Shown here piece after piece: positions 31,734-64,000 of a stretch of DNA of 64,000 nucleotides; within the stretch, counting starts at the first letter, position 1, and every line of letters begins with the position of its first letter. The stretch lies in contig CM049313.1 in NCBI GenBank assembly GCA_026874595.1, positions 35,493,159 to 35,557,158 of the forward strand, in the 5' to 3' direction. Source of the DNA: Sipunculus nudus. Taxonomy: Eukaryota > Annelida > Sipuncula > Golfingiida > Sipunculidae. Below the pieces are notes generated by a model. It saw only the letters and a list, made by a program, of their open reading frames with translations. It was not told the DNA's origin and did no database searches. Both the position numbers and the translations under genes were made by a program.

Positions 31734-32323
31734 TATACAAAACATGTGAAAATAGACCTGCCTGTGACCCACAAGTCATTCTACAGCTTTGCTAATAAAG
31801 CTAGCTTCACTAGCAAGGCCAGTTGAAATCTGACACATTTCAAATATATACCAATTAAGTATAAGGTTTTAAATATAAGATATATTTTAAATTCTAAACC
31901 ATTTAAGACAAAATATTTCTTAGTAAACTCTGAAATGGAACCAGTCTATTATTCTAATTATTAATATATTTCATTTCCAATATTTTGATATTATTCCTTC
32001 ATTATCATGGGATATGATTACTTTTACCATCCTCCCTTGGGGATATAGCCTCCCCCCCCCCCCCAACCCCACACACACACACATACCCTGACACACACAC
32101 ACAAAATGAGTGCCCGGACTCCGGAGTCCCTAAAATAAATTTATGGCATTGATGTCAGTCACCATTCACGGGAACTCCATATTTAGAAACTGATGTGGTA
32201 TATTCATAAGATGATATCTAATGAGATGCAATATTTTAGCACTAGCAGAATAAACTGTTATAAGGATAAACAATATTATTTTAAAGTTATTATGCCCGGC
32301 CCACCTTTCACCACGTCAGCCAT
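10606..32323 (-). CDS. COG1: Conserved oligomeric Golgi complex subunit 1 (complete)
   Basis: COG1 belongs to lobe A of the COG tether, which captures vesicles recycling within the Golgi and keeps glycosyltransferases in place. Exons in transcript order: 32323-32305, 31375-31291, 25800-25756, 25085-25019, 24578-24472, 23733-23664, 23234-23055, 22408-22367, 21834-21748, 20358-18827, 18409-18217, 11741-11610, 10902-10606. Every junction is GT-AG and in frame; they total 2856 nt, 951 residues, against 980 in human. Family hallmarks in order: LRQMVGERYRELIEAADTI near the N-terminus (Vps51-like helical region), AAQIKLLLDMPEKIW, SVMLLEDSTPRQ, NRIGGHAL, DPFDLDVFSPF, VLFGSLAS and SQVRFPLLPLS, then a TK ending as in vertebrate COG1. 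The start MADVVK was chosen because its 19-nt exon donates exactly the phase-1 base needed. Introns are heavily loaded with repeats. Shares a promoter region with DNAI1. Confidence 0.97.
11400..11533 (+). repeat. Repeat fragment ending AGGTTCCACTGTA
   Basis: Imperfect phrases (GTTGCCCTTAGTAGGGAGGTTATAG, GGCCGATAATAGGTGGTG, each shown here in short form) and a terminal AGGTTCCACTGTA (11521-11533). Similar in layout to 9745-9898. Lies in the COG1 intron between exons 12 and 13. Confidence 0.35.
11610..11741 (-). CDS. COG1: COG1 exon 12
   Basis: 132 nt, 44 codons, phase 0. Contains VDALEAQVDPFDLDVFSPF, the DPFDLDVF hallmark of COG1. Confidence 0.97.
12192..14690 (+). repeat. Interspersed repeat R, copy A (split by TIR element)
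   Basis: 12192-12236 plus 14075-14690 align with 27041-28320. Shared landmarks include AATATATATTATTAA, GAAATGTATACA, GGGCAAACAAAGCCTGATCT, CTGCTGAGGCAGGAAAA, ACATATATATCTGAATAT and ATACAGTGAAAACAA. Copy A carries the TIR element near its left end. Copy B lacks that element but has about 640 bp extra (27134-27770). Both copies stop at an AATAACTAG junction where a different Helitron-like end begins. Confidence 0.8.
12231..14077. mobile_element. TIR DNA element, about 1.84 kb, non-autonomous
   Basis: Perfect 30-bp inverted repeats at 12231-12260 and 14048-14077, containing ACCGTATTCGACGTAATAAG. A second AATAAGCGCCCC lies inside each end (near 12303 and 14030), so the termini are doubled; the inner left copy has expanded to a C run. 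The interior is richer in CpG than its surroundings. No convincing transposase: the longest interior ORF, 13089-13400, matches nothing known to me. The paralogous empty site at about 27081-27090 implies a 2-4 bp AT/TATA target duplication. The superfamily is left open. Confidence 0.85.
14689..17140 (-). mobile_element. Helitron-like element A with dimeric tandem array
   Basis: Read on the minus strand, the 3' end is hairpin GGCACC-TGC-GGTGCC (14716-14702), 9 nt, then CTAG (14692-14689) before T, as in Helitron 3' ends. The body (about 14830-16640) is a tandem array in which about 144-bp monomers alternate as two types, giving a 288-bp dimer period. Each monomer has TGTGACCTTGACCTTTGACC or the CTTCACC variant. 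Degenerate copies run on to about 17130, including GGTGGCGCCACC near 16951. The other end is not resolved. No Rep/helicase ORF. Confidence 0.65.
17141..17884. other. COG1 intron segment, unassigned
   Basis: More CpG-containing than the average intron here. GGGTGACCCGGGGCTTGAAC near 17250 has a weak B-box look, but no tRNA fold was recognised. No ORF of interest. Confidence 0.4.
17885..18163 (-). mobile_element. Helentron-like family T, copy 2 (single unit)
   Basis: Reverse-oriented copy holding one array unit (ATATGGGTAACAGAGACCTA and CCTGTTAATGG), the tract CCGGACAGCCGGACGACAG and the terminal stem-loop CTATAGCTCAGATGAC...AGCTGAGCT. It ends about 53 bp before the COG1 exon 11 donor. Confidence 0.65.
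18217..18409 (-). CDS. COG1: COG1 exon 11
   Basis: 193 nt, phase 2 in and 0 out. Encodes SILQGLVTRLSDGVINIYKK through ALELLFDLRFLNNIL. A reversed repeat copy begins about 50 bp past the donor. Confidence 0.95.
18410..18826 (-). other. COG1 intron between exons 10 and 11
   Basis: Short AT-rich intron. Nothing recognised. Confidence 0.7.
18827..20358 (-). CDS. COG1: COG1 exon 10, unusually long (1532 nt)
   Basis: One exon carries 510 codons plus 2 nt, over half the protein, while all others are 19-297 nt. It runs from RTVRELFQPDQ to NRIGGHALTK. It includes SVKGVTAIRDELWKILKED and SLYSWSESSLDIPANSSWV, matching the middle of COG1. Donor GTGAGT, phase 2 out. Confidence 0.96.
20567..20850. repeat. 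39-bp minisatellite, about 7-8 copies
   Basis: Imperfect tandem unit of about 39 bp built on GAATCACCTAGCATTTGACA followed by ACTAGTCNGTCTAAAAAT. The copies diverge by point changes. Lies in the COG1 intron between exons 9 and 10. Confidence 0.75.
20870..21560. repeat. Degenerate tandem array with GGTCAAGGTCA motifs
   Basis: Loose units share GACCTTNANNATNAAGGTCAAGGTCAC (abbreviated), TTTCATGAAAAT and GTGGTTCANAAGTTA. Units start near 21120, 21262 and 21410, about 145 bp apart. A CCCACCCC-type C run follows near 21605. Resembles the internal arrays of the Helitron-like elements, but no terminus was identified. Confidence 0.5.
21748..21834 (-). CDS. COG1: COG1 exon 9
   Basis: 87 nt, phase 0. 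Encodes VMLLEDSTPRQVFTEFLLAR, a strong COG1 signature. Confidence 0.96.
21835..22366 (-). other. COG1 intron between exons 8 and 9
   Basis: AT-rich intron. Nothing recognised. Confidence 0.65.
22367..22408 (-). CDS. COG1: COG1 exon 8 (42-nt small exon)
   Basis: 14 codons, GCQDQLKAAQCSDQ, phase 0 on both sides. Corresponds to the CQG...SDQ segment of vertebrate COG1. Confidence 0.9.
22409..23054 (-). other. COG1 intron between exons 7 and 8
   Basis: AT-rich. A short duplicated phrase (TCAGAGCCATCAATAAT/TCAGAGCCATTGATAAA, near 22670 and 22700) is the only structure seen. Confidence 0.6.
23055..23234 (-). CDS. COG1: COG1 exon 7
   Basis: 180 nt, phase 0. Encodes IWSAIDNEDYLLATRLYLLA through RQWATISSFRNTILE, matching the COG1 IW/YLL and FRSTIL region. 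Confidence 0.95.
23430..23495 (+). repeat. Repeat fragment ending CTACTGTA
   Basis: TTCTTATTAGACAGGTGGTC followed by TTGTTGGACAGTTGGTC and a terminal CTACTGTA. Similar phrasing to the repeats at 8740-8862 and 9745-9898. In the COG1 intron between exons 6 and 7. Confidence 0.3.
23664..23733 (-). CDS. COG1: COG1 exon 6
   Basis: 70 nt encoding NYFGIAAQIKLLLDMPEK, a conserved COG1 helix. Donor GTAAGG. Confidence 0.95.
24050..24414 (+). mobile_element. Repeat element fragment with terminal inverted hairpin
   Basis: Contains two similar phrases (CCTGAAGATGCCTCCACATG, CCTGAAGATGTCTCCACATC) 52 bp apart and a GACGGACAGACAGAC tract. It ends in a hairpin TGTCCCCC...GGGGGACA (about 24385-24413). The tract and hairpin resemble those of the other array elements here. 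In the COG1 intron between exons 5 and 6. Confidence 0.45.
24472..24578 (-). CDS. COG1: COG1 exon 5
   Basis: 107 nt, phase 0 in and 2 out. Encodes VKESIGKIEEYTQNLKRT followed by a variable polar stretch. Confidence 0.92.
25019..25085 (-). CDS. COG1: COG1 exon 4
   Basis: 67 nt encoding ERYRELIEAADTITEMKN, the most conserved N-terminal block. Donor GTCTGT is a weak GT site. Confidence 0.94.
25756..25800 (-). CDS. COG1: COG1 exon 3 (45 nt)
   Basis: Encodes SQIERKKEDLRQMV. Its acceptor lies 5 bp from a 15-bp minisatellite at 25806-25940. Donor GTGAGT. Confidence 0.93.
25806..25940. repeat. 15-bp minisatellite, 9 copies, abutting COG1 exon 3
   Basis: Nine consecutive 15-bp units of the ATTACATTTAAATTG type, starting 6 bp from the exon 3 boundary. 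On the minus (transcribed) strand the array occupies the branch-point and polypyrimidine region of the acceptor, and the last unit leads into AATGTAATCCCAG. Confidence 0.85.
26095..26410 (-). mobile_element. tRNA-derived SINE-like element (minus strand)
   Basis: On the minus strand it starts with AGAGCAGAAGGCT (A-box-like) and GATCATCAGTTCAATTCTC (B-box-like GTTCAATTC), followed by a non-tRNA body with paired segments GGCCACCACC...GGGTGGCC. A tRNA-related SINE is the best explanation. Target duplications were not found. Confidence 0.5.
27041..28320 (+). repeat. Interspersed repeat R, copy B (TIR element absent)
   Basis: Paralogue of 12192-14690. It preserves the uninterrupted site TTATTAAATATATGTATTTT (27076-27095) where copy A has the 1.84-kb TIR element. 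About 640 bp with two G runs (27171-27181, 27716-27732) is present only here. From 27775 the two copies match closely to the AATAACTAG junction. Confidence 0.8.
28320..29500 (-). mobile_element. Helitron-like element B with GGCGCC array
   Basis: On the minus strand the 3' end is hairpin GTAGTCG-CTTGT-CGACTAC (28349-28331), 7 nt, then CTAG (28323-28320) before T. The body alternates related units marked by GGTGGCGCCACC variants near 28646, 28772, 28924, 29051 and 29200. Each unit carries GATATGAG and a TCGGTCAAACGGTTC or AGTCAAACCACT phrase. ACAGACGCACAAACGGACGC follows near 29312, then a GC-rich stretch. The 5' end is uncertain. An internal CTAG (28762) lies 6 nt from a perfect GGTGGCGCCACC. 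Confidence 0.65.
28477..28517 (+). repeat. 41-bp patch copied from 28127-28167
   Basis: This segment inside element B is identical to 28127-28167 in the neighbouring repeat R. It replaces the GGCGCCACCTGTCA part of an array unit and rejoins at a shared TAAAATC. Confidence 0.85.
29501..31290 (-). other. COG1 intron 2, remainder
   Basis: Mostly unassigned AT-rich sequence. 30180-30341 is a partial family T repeat. GGATAGCTCAACTGG at 30480-30494 is A-box-like, but no tRNA or SINE could be completed. Confidence 0.5.
30180..30341 (-). mobile_element. Helentron-like family T, copy 3 (end fragment)
   Basis: Contains ACAGACAGACGGACAGATG, GGACAGCCGGACAATGG and the terminal stem-loop CTATAGCTCAGATGAC...AACTGAGCT, as in the copies near 3.7, 18.1 and 49.3 kb. 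The left limit is unclear. Confidence 0.55.
31291..31375 (-). CDS. COG1: COG1 exon 2
   Basis: 85 nt, phase 1 in and 2 out. Encodes THEVDTNVLFEKFTIDEI, matching the N-terminal segment of COG1 before the QMVGERYR block. Confidence 0.9.
31556..31731. repeat. Poly-G runs and (TA)n microsatellite
   Basis: Two G runs (about 31556-31569 and 31611-31621) followed by a TA dinucleotide repeat of about 58 bp (31673-31730). In COG1 intron 1. Confidence 0.9.
32305..32323 (-). CDS. COG1: COG1 exon 1 (19 nt coding, start codon)
   Basis: ATG at 32323-32321 encodes MADVVK plus one base of a Gly codon; donor GTGGGC. The phase-1 exit matches the phase-1 acceptor at 31375. Chosen by phase and position, since no long ORF marks it; the least certain COG1 exon. 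Confidence 0.75.
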
Positions 32324-32711
32324 GTCGGACTTTTGCTGACATCTATCGGGCAAACGAGGAATTAATTAATTCTGGAGCTTATCCCCTCTAAAAAGGACCT
32401 ACGCACAATTTCTGGCCAGTTTGTGGTTGACAGTTAAAGCATAACTTGAAAGAGTCAGGCTTAAAGTATAAATAAACAATAGAACTATTATCTTGAACCA
32501 TTTATAGTTAGTAAACAGACATAATTTTCTTTAACAGAACATTTGCGTTTCTTTGGAGAGTGTCAAGCACTTAACGGAAGTTGATATCGCGCAGGCGCAG
32601 GTGTCCTAGCAACGCTGCCGCCATAGTAAATGTCAACCTAACGTCACCGTGTGTTCGTTCGCAACTTGTTTAGGTGCTAATACCTGAAAGAAGTCAGATT
32701 GTATTTAAGAT
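32324..32711. promoter_or_regulatory. Bidirectional COG1/DNAI1 promoter region
   Basis: 388 bp between divergent start codons. GTGTCC-T-AGCAAC (32601-32613) is an RFX X-box candidate: perfect right half-site, one mismatch on the left, 98 bp before the DNAI1 ATG. GTAAACA (32511-32517) and ATAAACA (32472-32478) are forkhead motifs suited to FOXJ1. CGCGCAGGCGCA (32589-32600) resembles an NRF1 site with one mismatch, and ACGTCA at 32641-32646 is a CRE half-site. The 32570-32670 stretch has more CpG than its surroundings and no TATA box. RFX and FOXJ1 control axonemal dynein genes in animals; use here is inferred from motif and position. Confidence 0.7.
32601..32613 (+). promoter_or_regulatory. 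Candidate X-box (RFX site)
   Basis: GTGTCCTAGCAAC against the consensus GTNRCC-N(0-3)-RGYAAC: 11 of 12 constrained positions match with a 1-bp spacer. X-boxes typically lie about 100 bp before ciliary gene starts, as here. Confidence 0.55.
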
Positions 32712-57113
<24,402 letters not shown>

Positions 57114-60100
57114 GTAAGGATTCCTAGAGTATAAAAATAACTCTTGATATTAGCTTGACCCCCTCCACCAGTAATTTTGTACATAATTGCACATGTGAGA
57201 TGTTCATCCCTGCTAGCAGTCCCAGGGTTTATACAGGGCCTTAAAAATCTAAAGGAAAAATTATATCCATTCTATCCATGCCTTTAAATGCCATTAATAG
57301 CTGTAAGTTAGAGACCTAACATGTTACTGAATATGCAAATCTTTTGAAAATTAAAATGATCAGATGATACAATTTTTTTCTGGTAAACTAATATTTATCC
57401 ACAGGAGTGCTTATTGAAATTGGTTTTGATGGAATTTTTAAGGCAACTTTTGATACATCTTTGTACATTTGTATTTTCTCCGCTTTTGTAATATAATTGA
57501 TAAAAAGGATTTGCAGAAAACTTTGGAAAGTACATTAAAGGCCTCACTAAAATGTACAAACCCTGTGGAACCCCTCCCCCATCCCTTACCCCACTTTGAT
57601 CTTATCTCTGCTCTTAAGCTATCTTTTACATAAATTAAACTCTTGAGTCTCACTTTATCATATCATGAAACAGTATATGTTCATGTGTACATTTTTTATG
57701 TTAAATAGAAATTCTGGAATTGTTTATTAGTTAGTGATACCAAAATTGTGTGCATACCACCAAGCAGCTACATTTAGTACATACCTGAGAAGACCAGGTA
57801 CCATTTGACCACCCTACCCTCCTCTCATGCTGACCCAGAACTCTTAGTACCCCCTTATCATCAACCTGGATACAGAAGCAGGGCATGGCCATCAGTTGCA
57901 ATTAAGTAAAGTTTTGGAGTTTGTGCTGTGAGGTGAACAGTGATATTGTTTGTGTTTCATAAGCTTCATCATGCAGAGTGAATTATTGCCATGCTGTCAT
58001 GTGTTTAGTTACTGCAGATAAATCTACATTGGATCATAGTATTTTTCACTGTAATGGCAGCAACAACACTGCTCAACATTGATTTGACCTCGCAGGAAAT
58101 ATGTTTGTCACCGGAACCTGTCTATTTTTAAAGCCAGGGGGTTACATAGATTGTTTGGTAAGGAATATAAAACAAAATTCTGCAGAGTAAAAAAATCCAA
58201 ACTATTGTTGCTCAGAAAAAAAAATCCTTCAAATCAAGGTAGCTAAAATAGAAATCTTAAGGTAGATACCCAGATGAAAACCCCTAGCTTTATATAAACT
58301 GATCCAAAAAGTTTCATATTCATTGAAGTTCTTATAAAGTATATATTTTTATAAACCTATACAGTGTTCTTTCAAAAGGCCTGTGCATGGATGAAATCTT
58401 TCATTTCTTTTTTTTTTATGAAAAGTCCTATCTATCCAGTTGTTTTAATAATATAAATATACTGTATAAAAATGAAAGAATTTCATATATATGTTTACCA
58501 TTAGAAAGAACTATATCAGGTTTAAAATAATATATACTGTATGAGGTCTTCTATGAACTTAAAGTTTTAATTAATTTAAATAGAGGGGATTTTGCCCAGG
58601 ATGTCACCTTAAATCTGAATTTAACAGTGCAGGTAAGCAATGGCAATAATTCATAAGTACATGGTGTGTGTTACTAACAAATAAATGCCTGGACTGAGGC
58701 TTGTGGCACCATGTAATATAGAAGCATTTTTAAGCCAGGAGGTGTTTTGCTAAAGCATCAGAAAAGTGATTTTTCGTACATCTGGTTTATGCACCAGTTT
58801 ACCTTCGCTGATTTTGCGAACATATCATCCTGGTACCCTGTTATAATAGATATGCCATACAGCCTTTTTACTGCCCTTTTACTGTACTTGTATTTTTATG
58901 ATTTTTTTAGCTTTTGAATTCTCAAACAAACAAAAAGTGGAGCCCATTTAATATCATCCCATCAGTAAACAGCTGGATGTTGAATATGGAGTCACCCAGG
59001 CAACAGAGATGGCAAACTGTGTGATGAGCAAAGTCAATCTCTTTTGGAGAAACCATTGACACACCACTGTGTTTAAACTAGTTTGCTGGCTCAAAGCCAC
59101 ACCAAGGATAAAATCTGGAAAAAAGGTTCCATATTAGCATGCCTCCCCACAGGAGTGCCAAAAGAAAAGTCATGTTTTTTCTTTAAATAAAACCGATAAA
59201 GAAAAGGAATGCTAATATAAATAGTGAAAAAATATTAAATGAAACTATCTTATAAAATTTCTTAAGATTTCAGTTAGACTGGTACACCATGAAGTCCGAT
59301 TGTGAACAAAAATGAAACTTAGGTTGCCAGGTTATGAAAGTAATGGTCCTGCATCTGATTAAATGTTAGTTCCTAATAAGCATACAGACATAAGGGATGC
59401 AAGAATCTTCCTGCGACATCTTTCAGGGTGGGTAAAACCTTACTCAAGAGAAGAGAAAAGTTACTGCAGAGATCAATTAAATAGATCAAAGAAAAAAAAT
59501 AAGGCTATTTCTCCCCCGCTCAATTTGGCAGGTGGCCCGTTGGCACAGCAAGAACTTGATTTTATATTCCACACAACAGTTCTTTTGATCAGAAAGTCTA
59601 GTCTGTAAAGTAAATCAGTTGGGAAATAGCCAGGCTTGGATGTTAGTATAGTCTAAAAATGGACCTTGGGAAATGGCCACATCCTGCTTCAACACTATGC
59701 AGGCAGTTTCTATTATGTTTTAAGAAGAAGCAATTTTTCCCAAATCTATCAACAGAATCAGTTTTCTCATTTAACTGTTAAATGGGCTCCACTTGTATAT
59801 ATTTTGTCAAGTAAGAGAATTACAGACATCCCTCTGACACTAAATTTTACATTCCTAGATTTTTTGTTTAAAGCATTAACTAGAATTTACCTTTAGAAAT
59901 GAAAACATTAACTGTGTGACTATTTTATTGTTTCTTGAGCTATCAACCAGTGTTGGTACTGTAGACTTGTATGTGCTTCTTTAAGAGACCTGAACGGGAG
60001 AAAAATTTACCAAAGGTCTAGTCTTTACCTCTTCCACTTTTTGAAATATTCTTACAATCTTTTTTAACACTCGTACACACTGTCTGGATCGGGTTTTGCT

Positions 60101-63100
60101 CAGTATTTTTATATTTCCACTTCTCTTTCACGGCAGATGCTTAACCAACAGAAAAATACAAATCTCCTCGCATTATTCTGCCTCCAAAAACAAATTCCAT
60201 TTGTTTGTTGGGGGGTGAAAGTTCGAGGTGATATTTTTTGCAAATTCAGGGAAGTCAAACCTAGGGTCACAAATTGAAAAATTAAAATCATAATTGTTAT
60301 TTTGTTGTTTTTTTCTGAAGCTTAGCCCCCATGTTGATTACTGGCGATTCCATGGACTGGTGATTATTACATTATTTTTGCATGTATGCAAACCAGATGG
60401 AACATATGGCCATTTTGCCTTGAGCTATTAAATGTTTTTCACATTGTGCCATTCAAGGCATACTTTTTCATTCTTTTATTATCTCAACGTGCTGTTTTGT
60501 TTTCAGTAACTATGCCATTTTTTTTATCAGATTTTTTTACTCACTGATGGGCACTAGTTGTATATATATTATACAATATTACGTTTAAATATCACTTTTT
60601 TATATAGTAATATTTTTTTTATTAAGACTACTGCTCATATTAAAATCATCAATTTTTCAGAAGTTTTAAACAAAAAAAAATTTTAATAATTAAATGTCCG
60701 TTTTCATACAGTTAATTTTTTTTTGCATGTGAAGTAAAGTAATTGATCTTAAAATTACACCTCTATGACCCTGTATGTTCCATACGTTTTAAGGCTGCCT
60801 CATATGTTGACTGTGTTTAATCAACCATGCTGACATTTTAATTAATTGTAAGTAAATGAGATTCTATAGGGTGGGGCAGATGAACCTTATTCCCTGAATT
60901 TGCAACAAGGTTTTTTATGCAGTATAGATCACCCTGGCACTATACATTTATTTTCAGCATGCCAGCCAGTCATTTGCTTGTTTCACATATAACTGTTTTT
61001 GTAGAAAGAGTTAGGCAGTATTTTTGACTCACCATTTAGAAAGGTAACACAAAAGCAAAAAAAAATAAAAAATGCATGCATGCCATGCCATACAGCTGTA
61101 TAGACAGAGAACAGCACAAGCTTGGCTTATAAAATCATCACCACTCTATTTTTTATTCATGGCCTGTCTCTATGCACAAGCGTTTTGCAATCCCAATTAA
61201 GGATTATGTTATTGGTAAATGATCAGTACCATGGGGTACTAAGTTATGGTAAAAGGTTGCCAGTGATTGCCTGTTGGCGCCATCTAGTGTATTTGCCTGA
61301 AATAACTTCTTGGTTTATTGAAACATTGAACTGATCCCTTAATTCTATTCATCGCAGAGTAACTTTTATTGTTTGATACCCTTATTGCTGTTCATTGCTG
61401 GGTAACTGCTCTGTTTGCATATGTATTTTTTTGTCTTTTTCAAAGGTATGCTTAAGATATTTTAGTGTGAATAGCACTCAGAGATTGTTTTAATTTAAAA
61501 TTATTTGAAGATGTTTCATTGACATTAGTTATGATTCAACCCCAGTTTTGGTGGAATATGTGCTACAACATATAAATCAATGTAGTAAACACTTTAATAT
61601 TCACTGTGATATTTTTTCTTACTCTTAACTGTTTGTAACACCTTTGCTCTTAACCAAACAGTTCTATGTATTTCTATATAAATGATACGGTCTTAACTTT
61701 CCTAGGTATTGTCTGCCACTTATTGTTGTTTCATGTTTACCACACTGTTATTGCATGAAACATTATTGAAAACATTTAACATCTAACTGGTAATGTTTAT
61801 TGAGCAAAAATGCAGGTTAGCCTACTTAGGTTACCCTCCTCAGACTGGCTTAGTGTTCCCTTCACATTTTCCTGGTAATTTTGGTCTTATTTTTAATCTA
61901 CTCATAGTGCGGTCATTTTTTTTTCAAGGTCAACAGAGGTTCTCTGTGTTGATGCATAAACAGTGAGGACTGACCTTCCTGTAAGAATACCAGTCTCGGG
62001 GGGGGGGGGGGGGGGGGGGGGGGTCACATGTATTATACTTCTGCAATTTACTGAATCAAAATTAAATGATCTTATGCAAAAACATTATATGTAATCATTA
62101 AGTCATCTTGGATTTCAGGTTTTTCATGAATATCACATGGAATTAATGATTATCCAGCAGCAGTACTATTGTGTTGCTCAGGCTTTTGAACAATTTCCCC
62201 AGGTTCACTAAAATTGTTACATATTTCCCTTGGTGGCTCTGACCAGACTCATAAAGAGGACTCGCATCCAATGCCTTTACACCAGGCTGTAACGCCATTT
62301 TAGGGATCCATTAAGAGCTGGATAACTTGGAGATGTCATTAATTAAACATAAGTAAATATTACAGGAACTATTAGATCGGTTTGCTGAGATGAGCCAACT
62401 TCTGCTAATACTGTCTAGAACAACCCCCCCCCCCTCTTACAGAAAATAAAAAATATTTGGCACAAGAAAGATATGGTTCCCAGGCCCTTTTTTTTTTAAA
62501 ATCAGTGCGGGCAGGCAATTTTTTTTTTACCTTTTTTATGTTTGGATAAAAATGTCATGTGATAATAACAGAAAAATTTAAAGCATGATAATAACAGAAT
62601 TTTCTTGCTAAACAAGTAAAAGCAATATATAACATAGGAAATCTTATAAAAATTGTATTATTTTATCTTCTTGGAAGATGAAAATAAAAATGTTTGATGG
62701 GGGGGGGGGGGGGGTTGAAATTGATGCGGGCGATAGGTGAGAACCATACCGAGATGTATTCTTGATACATGATAATGTAAACCTGCTGAAAATAATTTAT
62801 AAATCTGTGATTCAGCTTCATACAAAATTTTTTTTACAAATGTTACATTTTACAATAAGAGTTTTTATTTGTAAGTAAATCTCACACCCTTGAGTAAAAT
62901 ATGTATAAAACCACTACAGTTTGATTTGCAAACAGTCATACTTGTTAATTGGTAAAAAATTCTGAGAATAATGTGTAAATATTTTATTCATAGTTTATCA
63001 TAAGTAGTAAAATATTATTTTTATAGTACATTTTATTTTTAAAAAAATAGTAGAAATATATAAAGTGTATGTGTGTTTGTGCAACTGTATTTGTAAAGAA

Positions 63101-64000
63101 CTGACAATATTTGTGTCTGACTAAGTAACTGAGGTATTTTTTTTATTTTCTCCAATGCACAGTGGGTAGGTACTTATATAGTATATTAAAGTGTTGTTCA
63201 TATAATTTAAGCATGTAAATAATGTCAAAGTAATTCTTCTGTTGTGGTATTTCTTTATTAGTCACTTGCACAAGATTTATAAACAGTGTATGATATTACA
63301 CCTGTGAACTTGTTTAATAACAGGCCTGTTGTAGCTTGTGTGAAAGATGCATGAGGAACCAACTCTTGCCCAGCTCCCTGACTGAACATTATCATAGTTA
63401 TAATTGTCACAATGAAAAGTACAATAAAGCAGCTAAGGTCAAGAAGTAAGTATCCAAACACTGTTATGAAATGCTGATGACTGACAAACACAATATGTTG
63501 TTCCAAGTAATTTTATGTTTAGAACAGGCAGTTTTACAGAAAAGCAAATATATTTATAGAATACTCCAGGTTGACAGTTTCAGCAACCTATTAAACTTAA
63601 GTAGAGTGTATTAGATCCTGTAAAGCACATACTTGCATCAAATGTAACTAAAGCACATAAATACATGTCATAACAAAAGCACAGAATTTCATTTAATATT
63701 CTGAAAACCTAAAATGCAAGGCAGAATCATGATTGGAAATGTAGCCTGAAAAAAAACTGCATATTTCATTTAATATTCTGACAGCTGATATTATAAAGTT
63801 GTATCATATGCATGGATATTGTAACTAAAGCACAAATGTTTTTTTACTTATTTCCAAGTGATACTCTGACAATCAACAATGCAAATTAATGTGACTTATG
63901 CACATGCTTTTAAAAAAAATTTTTTTTTTTTTAATAATAGTGTGTTTAATGATATGATTATCTTACTGTTGTTCATATATTAACACACCAGTGCACTATG
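57114..64000 (+). other. DNAI1 intron 15, over 6.9 kb, open to the right
   Basis: No WD40 or other DNAI1 exon found. AT-rich with a 26-nt G run at 61998-62023, a C run near 62425 and a second long G run near 62697-62714. TTGGCGCCATCTAGTG at 61274 resembles a Helitron-type end but lacks a spaced hairpin. Otherwise no recognisable feature. Confidence 0.65.

Noticed and set aside
31538-31774. 78-aa minus-strand ORF with IYIYIY repeats
   Set aside because: It is a translation of the TA microsatellite and adjacent C/G runs.
32573-32624. Minus-strand ATG at 32624 (MAAALLGHLRLR...) as the COG1 start
   Set aside because: The frame stops after 17 codons and offers no donor in the right phase. It could be an upstream ORF if transcription starts further out, but not the main start.

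Overview
This window is animal nuclear DNA: AT-rich, with short GT-AG exons spread through long introns and many repeats. Encoded proteins and the repeat types (Helitron/Helentron-like elements carrying tandem arrays, tRNA-derived SINEs, GACCTTGACC arrays) suggest a mollusc, probably a bivalve. That assignment is inference; no species-specific marker was seen.

Three protein genes account for the coding sequence. (1) 49-8584 (+): the 3' end of a Kelch-repeat gene. Three phase-1 exons each encode one beta-propeller blade, followed by a tail exon; the 5' part lies outside the window. (2) 10606-32323 (-): a complete COG1 gene (conserved oligomeric Golgi complex subunit 1). Its 13 exons join in frame to 951 residues. 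(3) 32712-57113 and beyond (+): the first 15 coding exons (295 codons) of DNAI1, the axonemal outer-arm dynein intermediate chain 1. The WD-repeat half lies past the right edge.

COG1 and DNAI1 are head to head, with 388 bp between start codons. This GC-richer gap holds an X-box-like (RFX) motif 98 bp before the DNAI1 ATG, forkhead motifs and an NRF1-like motif, as expected of a promoter shared by a housekeeping Golgi gene and a ciliary gene. The Kelch gene and COG1 are tail to tail.

The most unusual gene feature is in DNAI1. The acidic linker between the conserved N-terminal block and the LTNQFN block is encoded by four consecutive phase-0 micro-exons of 12, 12, 12 and 18 nt, then a 36-nt exon. 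Each could be skipped without a frameshift.

The introns are rich in mobile DNA. The Kelch gene's last intron holds a Helentron-like tandem-array element split by a 1485-bp hAT-type element with an 8-bp target duplication. The COG1 introns hold a 1.8-kb element with perfect 30-bp inverted ends whose empty site survives in a second copy of the host repeat at 27 kb. They also hold two different Helitron-like arrays joined at the same position to two copies of one roughly 560-bp repeat. The DNAI1 introns hold a 179-bp tandem-array element, another Helitron-like terminus and a 351-bp palindrome. I found no transposase or reverse-transcriptase ORF, tRNA gene, rRNA or CRISPR array.
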